A stretch of 6,702 nucleotides of DNA from Lachnospiraceae bacterium UBA1066 (GTDB taxonomy: Bacteria; Bacillota; Clostridia; Lachnospirales; Lachnospiraceae), in contig DCDB01000015.1 of assembly GCA_002316215.1 (NCBI GenBank), positions 1 through 6,702 on the forward strand, read 5' to 3'. The notes under the pieces were generated by a model. The model was not told the DNA's origin. It worked only from the letters and a program-made list of their open reading frames with translations, and made no database searches. Within the stretch, counting starts at the first letter, position 1, and each line of letters opens with the position of its first letter. The translations under genes were made by a program, and so were the position numbers. This document shows positions 1 to 6,074 of this stretch, in pieces.

Positions 1-225
1 TATGAAGCAAGACTTTCCATCGACGGCATGATGTGCTCAAACTGCTGTATCCGTGTGGAGAATTCCCTGAATTCCCTGGAAGGAGTCTGGGCGCGGGCAG
101 ATCTGGAAACGAAGACGGCCAAAGTACTTATGAAAGAAAAAACGGAAACAAGGACTTTGGAAGACGCCGTTCGGGATGCCGGTTATCAGGTGACCGGCTT
201 GACATGGAAACCCCTTAAGCCGTGA
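1..225 (+). CDS. HMA-domain metal-binding protein, 5' end outside the window
   Basis: The frame is open from base 1 and shows 74 residues before the stop. They form one heavy-metal-associated (HMA) ferredoxin-like domain: a first beta strand (YEARLSIDGMM), the metal loop GMMCSNC at visible residues 9-15, a helix with the usual SLEGV ending, a strand, and a final DAVRDAGYQV helix and strand. In this family the two loop cysteines bind a soft transition metal such as Cu(I), Zn(II) or Cd(II). Here they are Cys12 and Cys15, and a third cysteine follows directly at 16, which is less usual. The internal ATG at 28 would cut off the first strand, so translation almost certainly begins before the window. 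It is either a free metallochaperone missing a few residues or the tail of a longer protein. The pump gene downstream in the same direction suggests it hands metal to that pump. The metal cannot be read from the sequence. Confidence 0.85.
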   Translation, partial: YEARLSIDGMMCSNCCIRVENSLNSLEGVWARADLETKTAKVLMKEKTETRTLEDAVRDAGYQVTGLTWKPLKP

Positions 226-296
226 AGCTCCTGACGGATGCCTTGATCGCGCGGCTGGCAGCTCAGCTGCTTAAGACGATCCCGGATACAGATGTA

Positions 297-302
297 AAGG
301 AG
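297..302 (+). promoter_or_regulatory. Ribosome binding site of the methyltransferase
   Basis: AAGGAG ends 7 bases before the ATG at 310. It fixes the start of the methyltransferase and argues against later in-frame ATGs. No promoter or terminator is seen in the 84 bases after the HMA gene, so the two are probably co-transcribed. Confidence 0.75.
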
Positions 303-309
303 AGACGGA

Positions 310-966
310 ATGAACCGATTCCTGCAGAACATCCGAAGACCTGAAGGCTTTGGCGGAAGCGTCGCGGCATTCCTGATGAACCATAAACATGCTACTTTAT
401 CCGACTGGGGGATATCGCGTTTGAACCTGAAAGAGGAAAAGGATATCCTTGACATCGGCTGCGGAGGAGGCAGGAATCTTGCTGCTCTTTTAGAAAGATG
501 TCGGCATAGCCGTGCTGTCGGCATCGATTATTCAGGGGTAAGCGTTCGGAGAGCGATGAGAAAAAACAGAAAATATATTGAAGAGAACCGCTGCCGCATC
601 CTGCGGATGCCGGTTTCGGGACTCCCAATCTGGGGCAGAAAATTTGATCTGGCAACAGTTTTTGAGACGGTATATTTCCGGCCTGATATGAAGGATTCAT
701 TTCGACGTATATACAGTTCCCTCAGACCGGGTGGAAGTTTCATGATCTGCAGCGAGGCAGACGGGACAGACGTATCGAAAGCGCGATGGGAGAGCCAAAT
801 CAGTGGAATGAGAATCTGCCGCAGGGATGAACTTGAAGAAATTTTGTGGAGCACTGGATTCATGGAAGTCACGGTATACCGAAAACCGGAGAAAGGATGG
901 CTGTGCATTACAGCGAAAAGAGGGATTGAACAGAATAAAGCAAATAGAAAGTACGTCGGATTATAA
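310..966 (+). CDS. Class I SAM-dependent methyltransferase
   Basis: This 218-residue protein has the Rossmann-fold methyltransferase pattern. Motif I is ILDIGCGGGRN at residues 46-56, which binds S-adenosylmethionine. The acidic end of strand 2 is VGIDYS, with Asp73 expected to hold the ribose. Motif IV region is FDLATVFETVYF at 112-123, and the post-motif LRPGG is at 138-142. A C-terminal RRDELEEILWSTGF stretch is typical of the UbiE/Methyltransf_11 type. No signal peptide or membrane span is visible, so it is probably cytoplasmic. The substrate cannot be read from the sequence. It sits between a metal-binding HMA protein and a metal pump with no obvious internal promoter, so it is likely part of the metal operon. 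Its role there is unknown. The last 15 or so residues are basic and polar and look like an unstructured tail. The family call is firm and the substrate is open. Confidence 0.88.
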   Translation: MNRFLQNIRRPEGFGGSVAAFLMNHKHATLSDWGISRLNLKEEKDILDIGCGGGRNLAALLERCRHSRAVGIDYSGVSVRRAMRKNRKYIEENRCRILRMPVSGLPIWGRKFDLATVFETVYFRPDMKDSFRRIYSSLRPGGSFMICSEADGTDVSKARWESQISGMRICRRDELEEILWSTGFMEVTVYRKPEKGWLCITAKRGIEQNKANRKYVGL

Positions 967-978
967 AGGGTTCAGCTG

Positions 979-1116
979 ATGGATGCAGCGGTATCGGCGT
1001 CAATTGATAAATATGGTTTTGTCCGGCATCCGGGATCGGAACCGGTAAAAATAATCTATCTGACAGAGGAGGAATTATCATGCAGTGGAAGACATTCATC
1101 GGAGGTTTTTTATTAG
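979..1116 (+). CDS. Possible small ORF, 45 residues
   Basis: The gap between the methyltransferase and the next gene contains an ATG ORF preceded by a weak AAAGGG 8 bases upstream. It begins MDAAVSASIDKYGFVRHPGS and continues with a protein-like stretch ending IIYLTEEELS. The ribosome site of the next gene lies inside its TEEE codons, and it runs 37 bases into that gene, which would suit translational coupling. The final ten residues are the out-of-frame start of the next gene and look random. I do not recognise the sequence. It may be a real small protein, the remnant of a longer one, or chance. Confidence 0.3.
   Translation: MDAAVSASIDKYGFVRHPGSEPVKIIYLTEEELSCSGRHSSEVFY
1067..1072 (+). promoter_or_regulatory. 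Strong ribosome binding site of the small membrane protein
   Basis: A perfect AGGAGG lies 7 bases before the ATG at 1080 and decides that start. It is the strongest Shine-Dalgarno in the operon, so this small protein may be made in larger amounts than the pump. Confidence 0.8.
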
Positions 1117-1376
1117 GAACAATTGGAATCACGATCCTTTCAAGCAGGGAAGCAAAACAGGTGTATTCCTATATCACGGCTGCAGCACTTCACGGGAGGG
1201 ATGACACGGTAAAAAGGGCACAGATCATTTCGGAAAATGCAGGTGATATTTACCAACGCGCAAAGAAGATTAATGAGGACTGCGGAAAATATGAAGAGGA
1301 AACTATGATCAGAAATACAGAAACATGCAGGAAAGAAAAAGAAGAGAAAGAAGCACAGAAGACGAAGGAACAGTGA
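1080..1376 (+). CDS. Small single-span membrane protein, DUF6110-like
   Basis: The protein has 98 residues. Residues 4-20 (KTFIGGFLLGTIGITIL) form one hydrophobic, glycine-rich segment that could anchor it in the membrane. A short linker (SSREAKQVYSYITAAALHGRDD) follows, then a long hydrophilic, probably helical tail. The last 30 residues are almost all Lys, Glu, Gln and Arg, likely a coiled coil or disordered tail facing the cytoplasm. The layout resembles the DUF6110 family, small proteins often found beside heavy-metal P-type ATPases in Bacillota; I make that match from memory. Cys69 and Cys83 are in the tail but do not form a CxxC motif. Its stop is only 4 bases before the pump's ATG, so the two are translationally linked. 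An accessory or scaffold subunit of the pump is a reasonable inference. Confidence 0.72.
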   Translation: MQWKTFIGGFLLGTIGITILSSREAKQVYSYITAAALHGRDDTVKRAQIISENAGDIYQRAKKINEDCGKYEEETMIRNTETCRKEKEEKEAQKTKEQ

Positions 1377-1380
1377 ACCT

Positions 1381-3480
1381 ATGAACTGCAGGATACTTGA
1401 TGAATGCGCAGGACGTCTGCGCGTGCATGCGGAAGTTAAGAAACTTACAATGCATGAAGCGGACATCCTGGAATTTTACCTTAACGGGACAGAAGGAATT
1501 CTCCATGCCAGCGTGCACGAACGGACAGGGAATATCATCATCTTATATGGATCGGCAGATGGACAGGAATACAGAAAATACAGGGAAGGCGTTATTGCGG
1601 CCCTGTCAACTTATTGCGGACCGACAAGGGAGCTTGAGGAACGGATGCCTGAAGATTCCGGCGGGCGTGAAATCAATGCGGCCTATCAGGACAGACTGGC
1701 CGCTATGGCCCTTTTTAAAGCTGTACGCGATCTTCTGCTTCCGCTGCCGGTCCGGGCTGTTTATAGTCTGTTCCGGGCTGTCCATTTCTTAATCAGGGGA
1801 ATTAAAAGCCTCCGGAGCAGGAAACTTAAGGTCGAGGTGCTGGATGCCGTTTCCGTTACGGTATCCGTCATAAGGGGCGATTTCGATATGGCAGGAAACA
1901 TTATGTTCCTGCTTGATGCCGGGGATCTCCTTGAGCAATGGACAAGAAAGAAATCATTGAATGACCTGGCACAGCGGATGTCGCTTAATGCAGACCGCGT
2001 CTGGATGAAGAATAACGGAACGGAAGTGCTAGTCCCCATTTCAAGAATCAGGAATGGGGATCTGATCTGTGTCCGTATGGGCGGCATCATCCCGCTGGAC
2101 GGCATCGTAGCGGAAGGCGAAGCCATGGTGAATCAGGCTTCGATGACGGGTGAAGCCCTGCCTGTCCGAAAAATGAAAGGCGCACCGGTCTATGCCGGCA
2201 CCGTTGCGGAGGAGGGGAACTGCATCATCAGGGTAACGAAAGAATGCGGGAATGGAAGGTATGACCGGATCATTTCCATGATTGAGGAATCGGAGAAGAT
2301 GAAGTCTGATACGGAAAGCAGGGCCATGAGTCTTGCGGACCGTCTTGTACCGTACACGCTCGGAGGAGCCGCAATGACCTGGGGGCTTACACGAAATATC
2401 GAAAAAGCCATTTCCGTGCTGATGGTGGATTTCTCCTGTGCCCTTAAACTGTCCATGCCTCTTTCGGTTCTTTCAGCCATGAGAGAATGTGGTGAACATC
2501 ACATCACGGTGAAAGGAGGAAAGTTTCTGGAAAAGGTTTCCGCGGCCGATACGATTGTGTTCGATAAAACCGGCACCCTTACCCATGCGGCGCCAAAGGT
2601 CGTACAGATCGTGTCTTTCGGAAAACGCGGAGCAGATGAGGTGCTGAAGATTGCGGCATGTCTGGAAGAACATTTTCCGCATTCCATTGCCAACGCGGTT
2701 GTGAAGGAAGCCAAGGAAAGAAATATATGCCATGAGGAGATGCACTCGGAAGTCGAGTATGTCGTCGCCCATGGCATTTCCAGTAGGATCAACGGAAAGA
2801 AATCAGTCATCGGAAGCGCACATTTTGTATTCGAAGATGAGAAATGCGTTATTCCGGGCGGGCAGGAAAGACGCTTCAGAGAGATCCCGCAGAAGTATTC
2901 CCAACTGTTCCTTGCTATCGATGGCACCCTGGCAGGAGTCATCTGCATATCTGATCCCCTCCGGAGGGAAGCCGCAGATGTGCTGCAGGATCTGAAGAGC
3001 CTCGGAATCCGGAATGCCGTTATGATGACGGGAGACAGCGAGCGGGTGGCAGCTTCGATTGCACGGGAAGTCGGTGTAGACACCTATTTTTCTGAAGTCC
3101 TTCCGGAAGATAAAGCAGACTTCATACGAAGACAGAAAAAAATGGGGCATACGGTGATCATGGTCGGAGACGGCATCAATGACTCGCCGGCTCTCTCAGA
3201 AGCAGATGTCGGCATCGCCATCAGAGACGGGGCGGCCATCGCAAGACAGATCGCGGACATCACGATCAGCGCGGATGACCTGCATGAACTGGTATTCATG
3301 AAAAAGATTGCCGATGCCTTGCAGGGGCGGATAAAAAGCAATTATCGTTTTGTGCTCGGCTTCAATTCTGCATTGATTATACTTGGTATTGCAGGAATCT
3401 TCTCGCCATCAGCTTCTGCGCTTCTGCATAATCTTTCAACAATCGGAATCGGCATGAGAAATACGGCAGATCTACTATAA
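1381..3480 (+). CDS. Heavy-metal-translocating P1B-type ATPase with variant metal-site motif
   Basis: This complete 699-residue pump couples ATP hydrolysis to metal transport across the cell membrane. Residues 3-57 form an HMA_2-type ferredoxin-like domain without a CxxC. Hydrophobic segments lie around 113-140, 152-164 and 170-184. The actuator domain carries SMTGEA at 254-259. Two core helices follow (about 322-337 and 343-364). The phosphorylation motif DKTGTLT begins at Asp395, and the hinge motif GDGINDSP spans 596-603. Two C-terminal helices end in HNLSTI. Two signature motifs differ from the family norm. The transmembrane CPC/SPC motif is FSCALKLSMP (351-360), with Cys353 as its only cysteine and no proline before it. 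The N-domain HP motif reads FPHSIA with His434. Catalysis should be intact, but metal specificity cannot be inferred by analogy to CopA or CadA. It starts 4 bases after the preceding stop with only a weak AAGGA, so it is probably translated by coupling. No terminator of its own is seen after the stop. Confidence 0.93.
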   Translation: MNCRILDECAGRLRVHAEVKKLTMHEADILEFYLNGTEGILHASVHERTGNIIILYGSADGQEYRKYREGVIAALSTYCGPTRELEERMPEDSGGREINAAYQDRLAAMALFKAVRDLLLPLPVRAVYSLFRAVHFLIRGIKSLRSRKLKVEVLDAVSVTVSVIRGDFDMAGNIMFLLDAGDLLEQWTRKKSLNDLAQRMSLNADRVWMKNNGTEVLVPISRIRNGDLICVRMGGIIPLDGIVAEGEAMVNQASMTGEALPVRKMKGAPVYAGTVAEEGNCIIRVTKECGNGRYDRIISMIEESEKMKSDTESRAMSLADRLVPYTLGGAAMTWGLTRNIEKAISVLMVDFSCALKLSMPLSVLSAMRECGEHHITVKGGKFLEKVSAADTIVFDKTGTLTHAAPKVVQIVSFGKRGADEVLKIAACLEEHFPHSIANAVVKEAKERNICHEEMHSEVEYVVAHGISSRINGKKSVIGSAHFVFEDEKCVIPGGQERRFREIPQKYSQLFLAIDGTLAGVICISDPLRREAADVLQDLKSLGIRNAVMMTGDSERVAASIAREVGVDTYFSEVLPEDKADFIRRQKKMGHTVIMVGDGINDSPALSEADVGIAIRDGAAIARQIADITISADDLHELVFMKKIADALQGRIKSNYRFVLGFNSALIILGIAGIFSPSASALLHNLSTIGIGMRNTADLL

Positions 3481-3481
3481 C

Positions 3482-3679
3482 CAGAACGGAATCATATGCA
3501 AGACCTATGAATTTGAAAATAAGGACATCGTGCAGGGCAGCGTGTACATTACCCGCGAGTGCTGCGGCTCGTCCGAAATTGAACTCGGCACGGTGTACGC
3601 CGCCGAAATGGGAATTACCCTCTTTTCAAGCATTGACCGCTATACCTTAGATGAAGCGGAAATAAAAATATACTATCAC
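3482..3679 (+). pseudogene. Fragment resembling a phage minor structural (tail) protein
   Basis: Directly after the pump's stop, and overlapping its last codons in another frame, an open stretch reads like the inside of a protein: NGIICKTYEFENKDIVQGS, then a Cys-Cys stretch, then EIELGTVYAAEMGITL and SSIDRYTLDEAEIKIY. The order of an acidic loop, a VYITR-like strand, IELGTVYAAE and IDRYTLDEAEI matches my memory of the N-terminal region of phage minor structural or tail-associated proteins in Bacillota prophages. No start codon with a proper ribosome site exists: the GTG at 3530 has AAGGA only 4 bases away. No other phage gene is present. The first 170 bases are richer in G and C than what follows. 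I read it as an orphan piece left by recombination. The family call is tentative. Confidence 0.5.
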
Positions 3680-3854
3680 TTAACGCTTGTAAAGAAAATA
3701 CGAATGTCGATGAAGAGGAGCAAAAATCAGTTGCTGATAAATTGGAGAGCTATCAAAAAGCGGAAAAACTGGGAAGTCTCATTCGATATATATAGGTTAT
3801 TCCAATGCATGGATGTTATCCATAGGACTGAAAAGAACGGAAAAAGGAACTTAA
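3680..3854 (+). pseudogene. AT-rich coding debris in two frames, family unknown
   Basis: After the phage-like piece the composition turns AT-rich. One frame is open from 3655 to 3795 and includes ENTNVDEEEQKSVADKLESY and QKAEKLGSLIRYI before a stop at 3793-3795. The next frame continues without a gap as IGYSNAWMLSIGLKRTEKGT and stops at 3852-3854, inside the terminator hairpin. Read together, with a one-base frame change near 3791, they look like the C-terminal end of one protein, sitting as usual right before a terminator. I do not recognise the family. The upstream frame also runs through here as far as 3865 but gives a basic, unconvincing peptide. Confidence 0.4.
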
Positions 3855-3886
3855 ATCAGCATTAACTGGATTTGAGTTCCTTTTTT
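3841..3886 (+). terminator. Strong hairpin terminator, probably bidirectional
   Basis: Bases 3841-3857 pair with 3869-3885 in a 17-bp stem that is perfect apart from one G-U pair, around an 11-base loop (3858-3868). The 3' arm ends in a run of six T (3881-3886) and the 5' arm begins with five A, so it can act on both strands. It insulates the promoter at 3912 from read-through from the metal operon, which has no terminator of its own. Confidence 0.85.
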
Positions 3887-3911
3887 AGTTCTTGGAATAA
3901 ATTTCAGATGT

Positions 3912-3940
3912 TTGAACGAAATGAAATTTTGCGGTATAAT
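3912..3940 (+). promoter_or_regulatory. Sigma-A-type promoter for the AlbA_2 protein
   Basis: TTGAAC (3912-3917) and a perfect TATAAT (3935-3940) are separated by 17 bases, the best spacing. Transcription should start near 3947, giving a short 5' leader of about 20 bases. No obvious operator repeat overlaps it. Confidence 0.8.
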
Positions 3941-3953
3941 CTAAAATATAAAT

Positions 3954-3958
3954 GGAGG
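3954..3958 (+). promoter_or_regulatory. Ribosome binding site of the AlbA_2 protein
   Basis: GGAGG lies 7 bases before the ATG at 3966. Together with the promoter just upstream it fixes this start. Confidence 0.8.
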
Positions 3959-3965
3959 AACCGAA

Positions 3966-5405
3966 ATGACATCTGAAGAATTGATGGATAAACTCAATCA
4001 AATCCAGAAGCTGAAATGTGAAACACAGACGATGGAAATAAAAAGCGGGGAGCATGGTTGCCCGAAACACTTGTATGACTCTATTTCGAGTTTTTCGAAT
4101 CAGGATGACGGAGGTGTCATCGTTTTTGGCGTGGACGAGGAACAGGGATACAAAGAAGTCGGGATATATGATCCTCAGGATATACAGAAAAAAATCAATG
4201 AACAATGTCTGCAGATGGAGCCGGTCGTACGTCCGCTGCTTACAGTTGTGAAAAAGGATGGAAAGTCATTCGCTTCAGCGGAGATTCCCGGCGTAGATCT
4301 TTCTGACCGACCGTGTTATTACAAGGGAAGGGGAAGGCTGAAAGGCTCCTATACACGAGTCGGGGACAGTGATGAACCCATGACCGAATATGAGATATAC
4401 AGCTATGAAGCATATCGAAAAAAATATCAGGATGATGTCCGCGAAGTCCCGAGGGCAGGTATGACTTCTTTGGATAAAGAATTGCTGGGGCGGTATATCC
4501 GTCTCATCAAAGCAGGGAAGCGCAATCTGTCCGCAATGAAGGATGAAGGCATCTATGAACTGATGAGCATTCAAAGAAACGGGAAGGCTACGTTGAGCGC
4601 GGTGCTTGTATTCTGTCCATATCCGCAGGCTTATTTCCCCCAACTGTGCATCAATGCTGTAGTTGTGCCGGGAAATGAGATCGGAGCCACAGGAGATGCG
4701 GGGGAACGCTTCCTTGACAATCAGCGTATCGAGGGAAATATTTCAGATATGCTGGACGGAGCAATCTCGTTTGTGAAAAAGAACATGAAGACAAAGACAA
4801 TCATCCATCCGGAAGACGGGAAACGGGAAGACAGGACGGATTATCCGGTAACAGCCATCAGGGAAGCAGTCCTGAACGCACTGATGCATAGGGACTACAG
4901 CATTTATACAGAAGGAATGCCAATACAGATCCTTATGTTTGACGACAGAATCGAGATCCGCAATCCCGGTGGTCTCTATGGAAGAATTACGGCCGATCAG
5001 TTGGGGAAAGTGCAGCCGGACACAAGAAATCCGGTGCTGGTTACGGAACTGGAAGCTTTGGGTATTACGGAAAATCGTTATTCCGGAATCCCGACAATCC
5101 GGAGGGAAATGAAGAAATATCATCTGGCAGTCCCGGAATTTTTAGATGAAAGAGGCAGCTTTATCGTAAAACTCTACAAAAAGGAAGGAATTCCTGAAAC
5201 GGAAGCTGAGATCGATGAGAAATCGCAGGGTTTGATATTCTTTTGCAGAACGCCGAGGACTAGAAAAGAAATCTGCGATTATCTTGGACTATCATCGATT
5301 ACCTATGCAATAAAAGTACATGTGCTGCCGCTTGTGGCCGCAGGAAAACTAAAAATGAGCATTCCTGATAAACCGAAAAGTCCCAAACAGATGTATTTTA
5401 GTTAA
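3966..5405 (+). CDS. Schlafen AlbA_2 domain / GHKL-like ATPase / winged-helix protein
   Basis: This 479-residue protein belongs to the family often labelled 'putative DNA-binding domain' or 'divergent AAA-4' ATP-binding proteins. Residues 17-135 form the AlbA_2 (Schlafen) domain. Its hallmark is ETQTMEIKSG with Glu24 and Lys26, then ISSFSNQDDGGVIVFGVDE. Residues about 170-410 carry the RecG-like HATPase_c_4 region. The N box is REAVLNALMHRDY (299-311; Glu300, Asn304), the ATP-lid-side motif is DDRIEIRNPGGL (326-337), and RNPVLVTELEALG follows. Residues 421-479 look like a winged helix (TRKEICDYLGLSS). Family members are taken to be nucleic-acid-binding regulators, but few have been tested and the target is unknown. 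It has its own promoter and stands after a terminator, so it is separate from the metal operon. It precedes a broken AAA ATPase gene 124 bases downstream. The length is normal and the gene looks intact. Confidence 0.88.
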   Translation: MTSEELMDKLNQIQKLKCETQTMEIKSGEHGCPKHLYDSISSFSNQDDGGVIVFGVDEEQGYKEVGIYDPQDIQKKINEQCLQMEPVVRPLLTVVKKDGKSFASAEIPGVDLSDRPCYYKGRGRLKGSYTRVGDSDEPMTEYEIYSYEAYRKKYQDDVREVPRAGMTSLDKELLGRYIRLIKAGKRNLSAMKDEGIYELMSIQRNGKATLSAVLVFCPYPQAYFPQLCINAVVVPGNEIGATGDAGERFLDNQRIEGNISDMLDGAISFVKKNMKTKTIIHPEDGKREDRTDYPVTAIREAVLNALMHRDYSIYTEGMPIQILMFDDRIEIRNPGGLYGRITADQLGKVQPDTRNPVLVTELEALGITENRYSGIPTIRREMKKYHLAVPEFLDERGSFIVKLYKKEGIPETEAEIDEKSQGLIFFCRTPRTRKEICDYLGLSSITYAIKVHVLPLVAAGKLKMSIPDKPKSPKQMYFS

Positions 5406-5456
5406 TAATACTTGTGCCTGAGATTTACGAACATTTATTAGAAACTCAGAGGATTG

Positions 5457-5462
5457 TATAAT
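5457..5462 (+). promoter_or_regulatory. Possible -10 element before the AAA remnant
   Basis: A perfect TATAAT sits 67 bases before the ATG at 5530. The best -35 at 17-base spacing is only TTTATT (5434-5439). The AAA gene may have had its own weak promoter, but AT-rich DNA produces such matches by chance. The rest of the gap from 5406 to 5529 shows no hairpin or ORF. Confidence 0.35.
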
Positions 5463-5529
5463 TTATTTCGAAAAACAAATGTACACCAAAATATTAAAGG
5501 ATTTAAAATAATAAGAAAGTGTGCAATAA

Positions 5530-5999
5530 ATGGACAAACTGAAGCTAAATTTAGAAAATTGTTATGGTATCCAAAAGATGGATGCTATGTTAGACTACTC
5601 AAAAAATAATGTTGCTATAATTTATGCACCAAATGGAACAATGAAATCTTCATTGGCTAAAACGTTTGAATCAATACGAGATAATTTGTATGAACAGGTA
5701 AAAACAAAATTGAAATATTCACCACGTAGTAGTTTTGAAACAAAAAATAGTATGTTAAAGATTGGGGCTATACTTTAAAAACGGAAAGTAAGTGTCTAGA
5801 AGAGATCAGTAATTTAATCCATGATTCCTCAGCAACATGTGCCTTGAATGAAAACGAATTAGATTATAATGCCCTGTTTAATGAAAAAGTGTATTCTATG
5901 ATTAAAACAGGTAAAACAGCAACATTAATTGAGGAATATGAAAAAAAATATAATGAACTTGTTGACAAGTCACTTTATATGCAACCGCTTCCTTGCTAA
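5530..5999 (+). pseudogene. N-terminal remnant of an SMC/RloC-like AAA ATPase
   Basis: From the ATG at 5530 the frame encodes 82 residues. They start with a short beta-rich segment (KLKLNLENCYGIQKMDAML) and then a P-loop, IIYAPNGTMKSSLAKTF, at residues 30-46. The loop has Ala33 for the first Gly and Met38 before Lys39-Ser40. This ABC/SMC-like P-loop is typical of large coiled-coil ATPases (AAA_13, RloC/PrrC type) found singly or in defence loci. The frame stops at 5776-5778. A second frame, open from 5751 to 5999, continues sensibly as DWGYTLKTESKCLEEISNLI and later IEEYEKKYNELVDKSLYMQ, consistent with one frame change between about 5751 and 5775. After SLYMQ the sequence becomes unrelated and stops. 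Intact members run to several hundred residues, so most of the protein, including Walker B, is missing. The ribosome site is weak. It cannot make a working ATPase. Confidence 0.78.
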
Positions 6000-6003
6000 C
6001 AAG

Positions 6004-6034
6004 TTTTTGAAATTTAAAAAGCAAATTTCAAAAA
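6004..6034. repeat. Perfect 12-bp inverted repeat (hairpin 1)
   Basis: TTTTTGAAATTT (6004-6015) is the exact reverse complement of 6023-6034, around a 7-base loop AAAAAGC. It lies 5 bases after the stop of the AAA remnant. The stem is almost pure A/T and no T-run follows directly, so it is not a standard terminator. It abuts the second hairpin without a gap. Confidence 0.7.
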
Positions 6035-6074
6035 TTTTGAGCCTAGAGTGTGCAAAAATCGCACAGGCTCAAAA
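6035..6074. repeat. Bulged inverted repeat (hairpin 2), possible mobile-element end
   Basis: TTTTGAGCC (6035-6043) pairs with 6066-6074, then TGTGC (6049-6053) pairs with 6061-6065. The 5' arm carries a 5-base bulge TAGAG, and the loop is AAAAATC. Together with hairpin 1 it forms two adjacent hairpins whose loops both begin AAAAA. The truncation of the AAA gene lies about 50 bases upstream. This suggests the end of an inserted element or a small structured RNA. I cannot name the element. Confidence 0.6.

Noticed and set aside
258..270. Palindrome GCAGCTCAGCTGC between the HMA and methyltransferase genes
   Set aside because: The centre is a single base, so no hairpin can form. It is short enough to be chance and is not next to a promoter.
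2499..3083. 194-residue open frame on the minus strand inside the pump gene
   Set aside because: It lies wholly within the pump gene, which has all catalytic motifs. The minus-strand peptide is Ser/Pro/Arg-rich with no recognisable domain and is a codon-bias shadow.
3530..3865. 111-residue ORF from a GTG start as an intact gene
   Set aside because: The reading frame is open well before the GTG with the same protein-like content, the ribosome spacing is only 4 bases, and the second half gives an unlikely basic peptide while another frame reads better. A fragment is more likely.
3885..4205. 106-residue minus-strand ORF over the promoter and start of the AlbA_2 gene
   Set aside because: It overlaps a well-supported promoter, ribosome site and AlbA_2 domain. 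Its peptide is Phe/Ile-rich with no motif.
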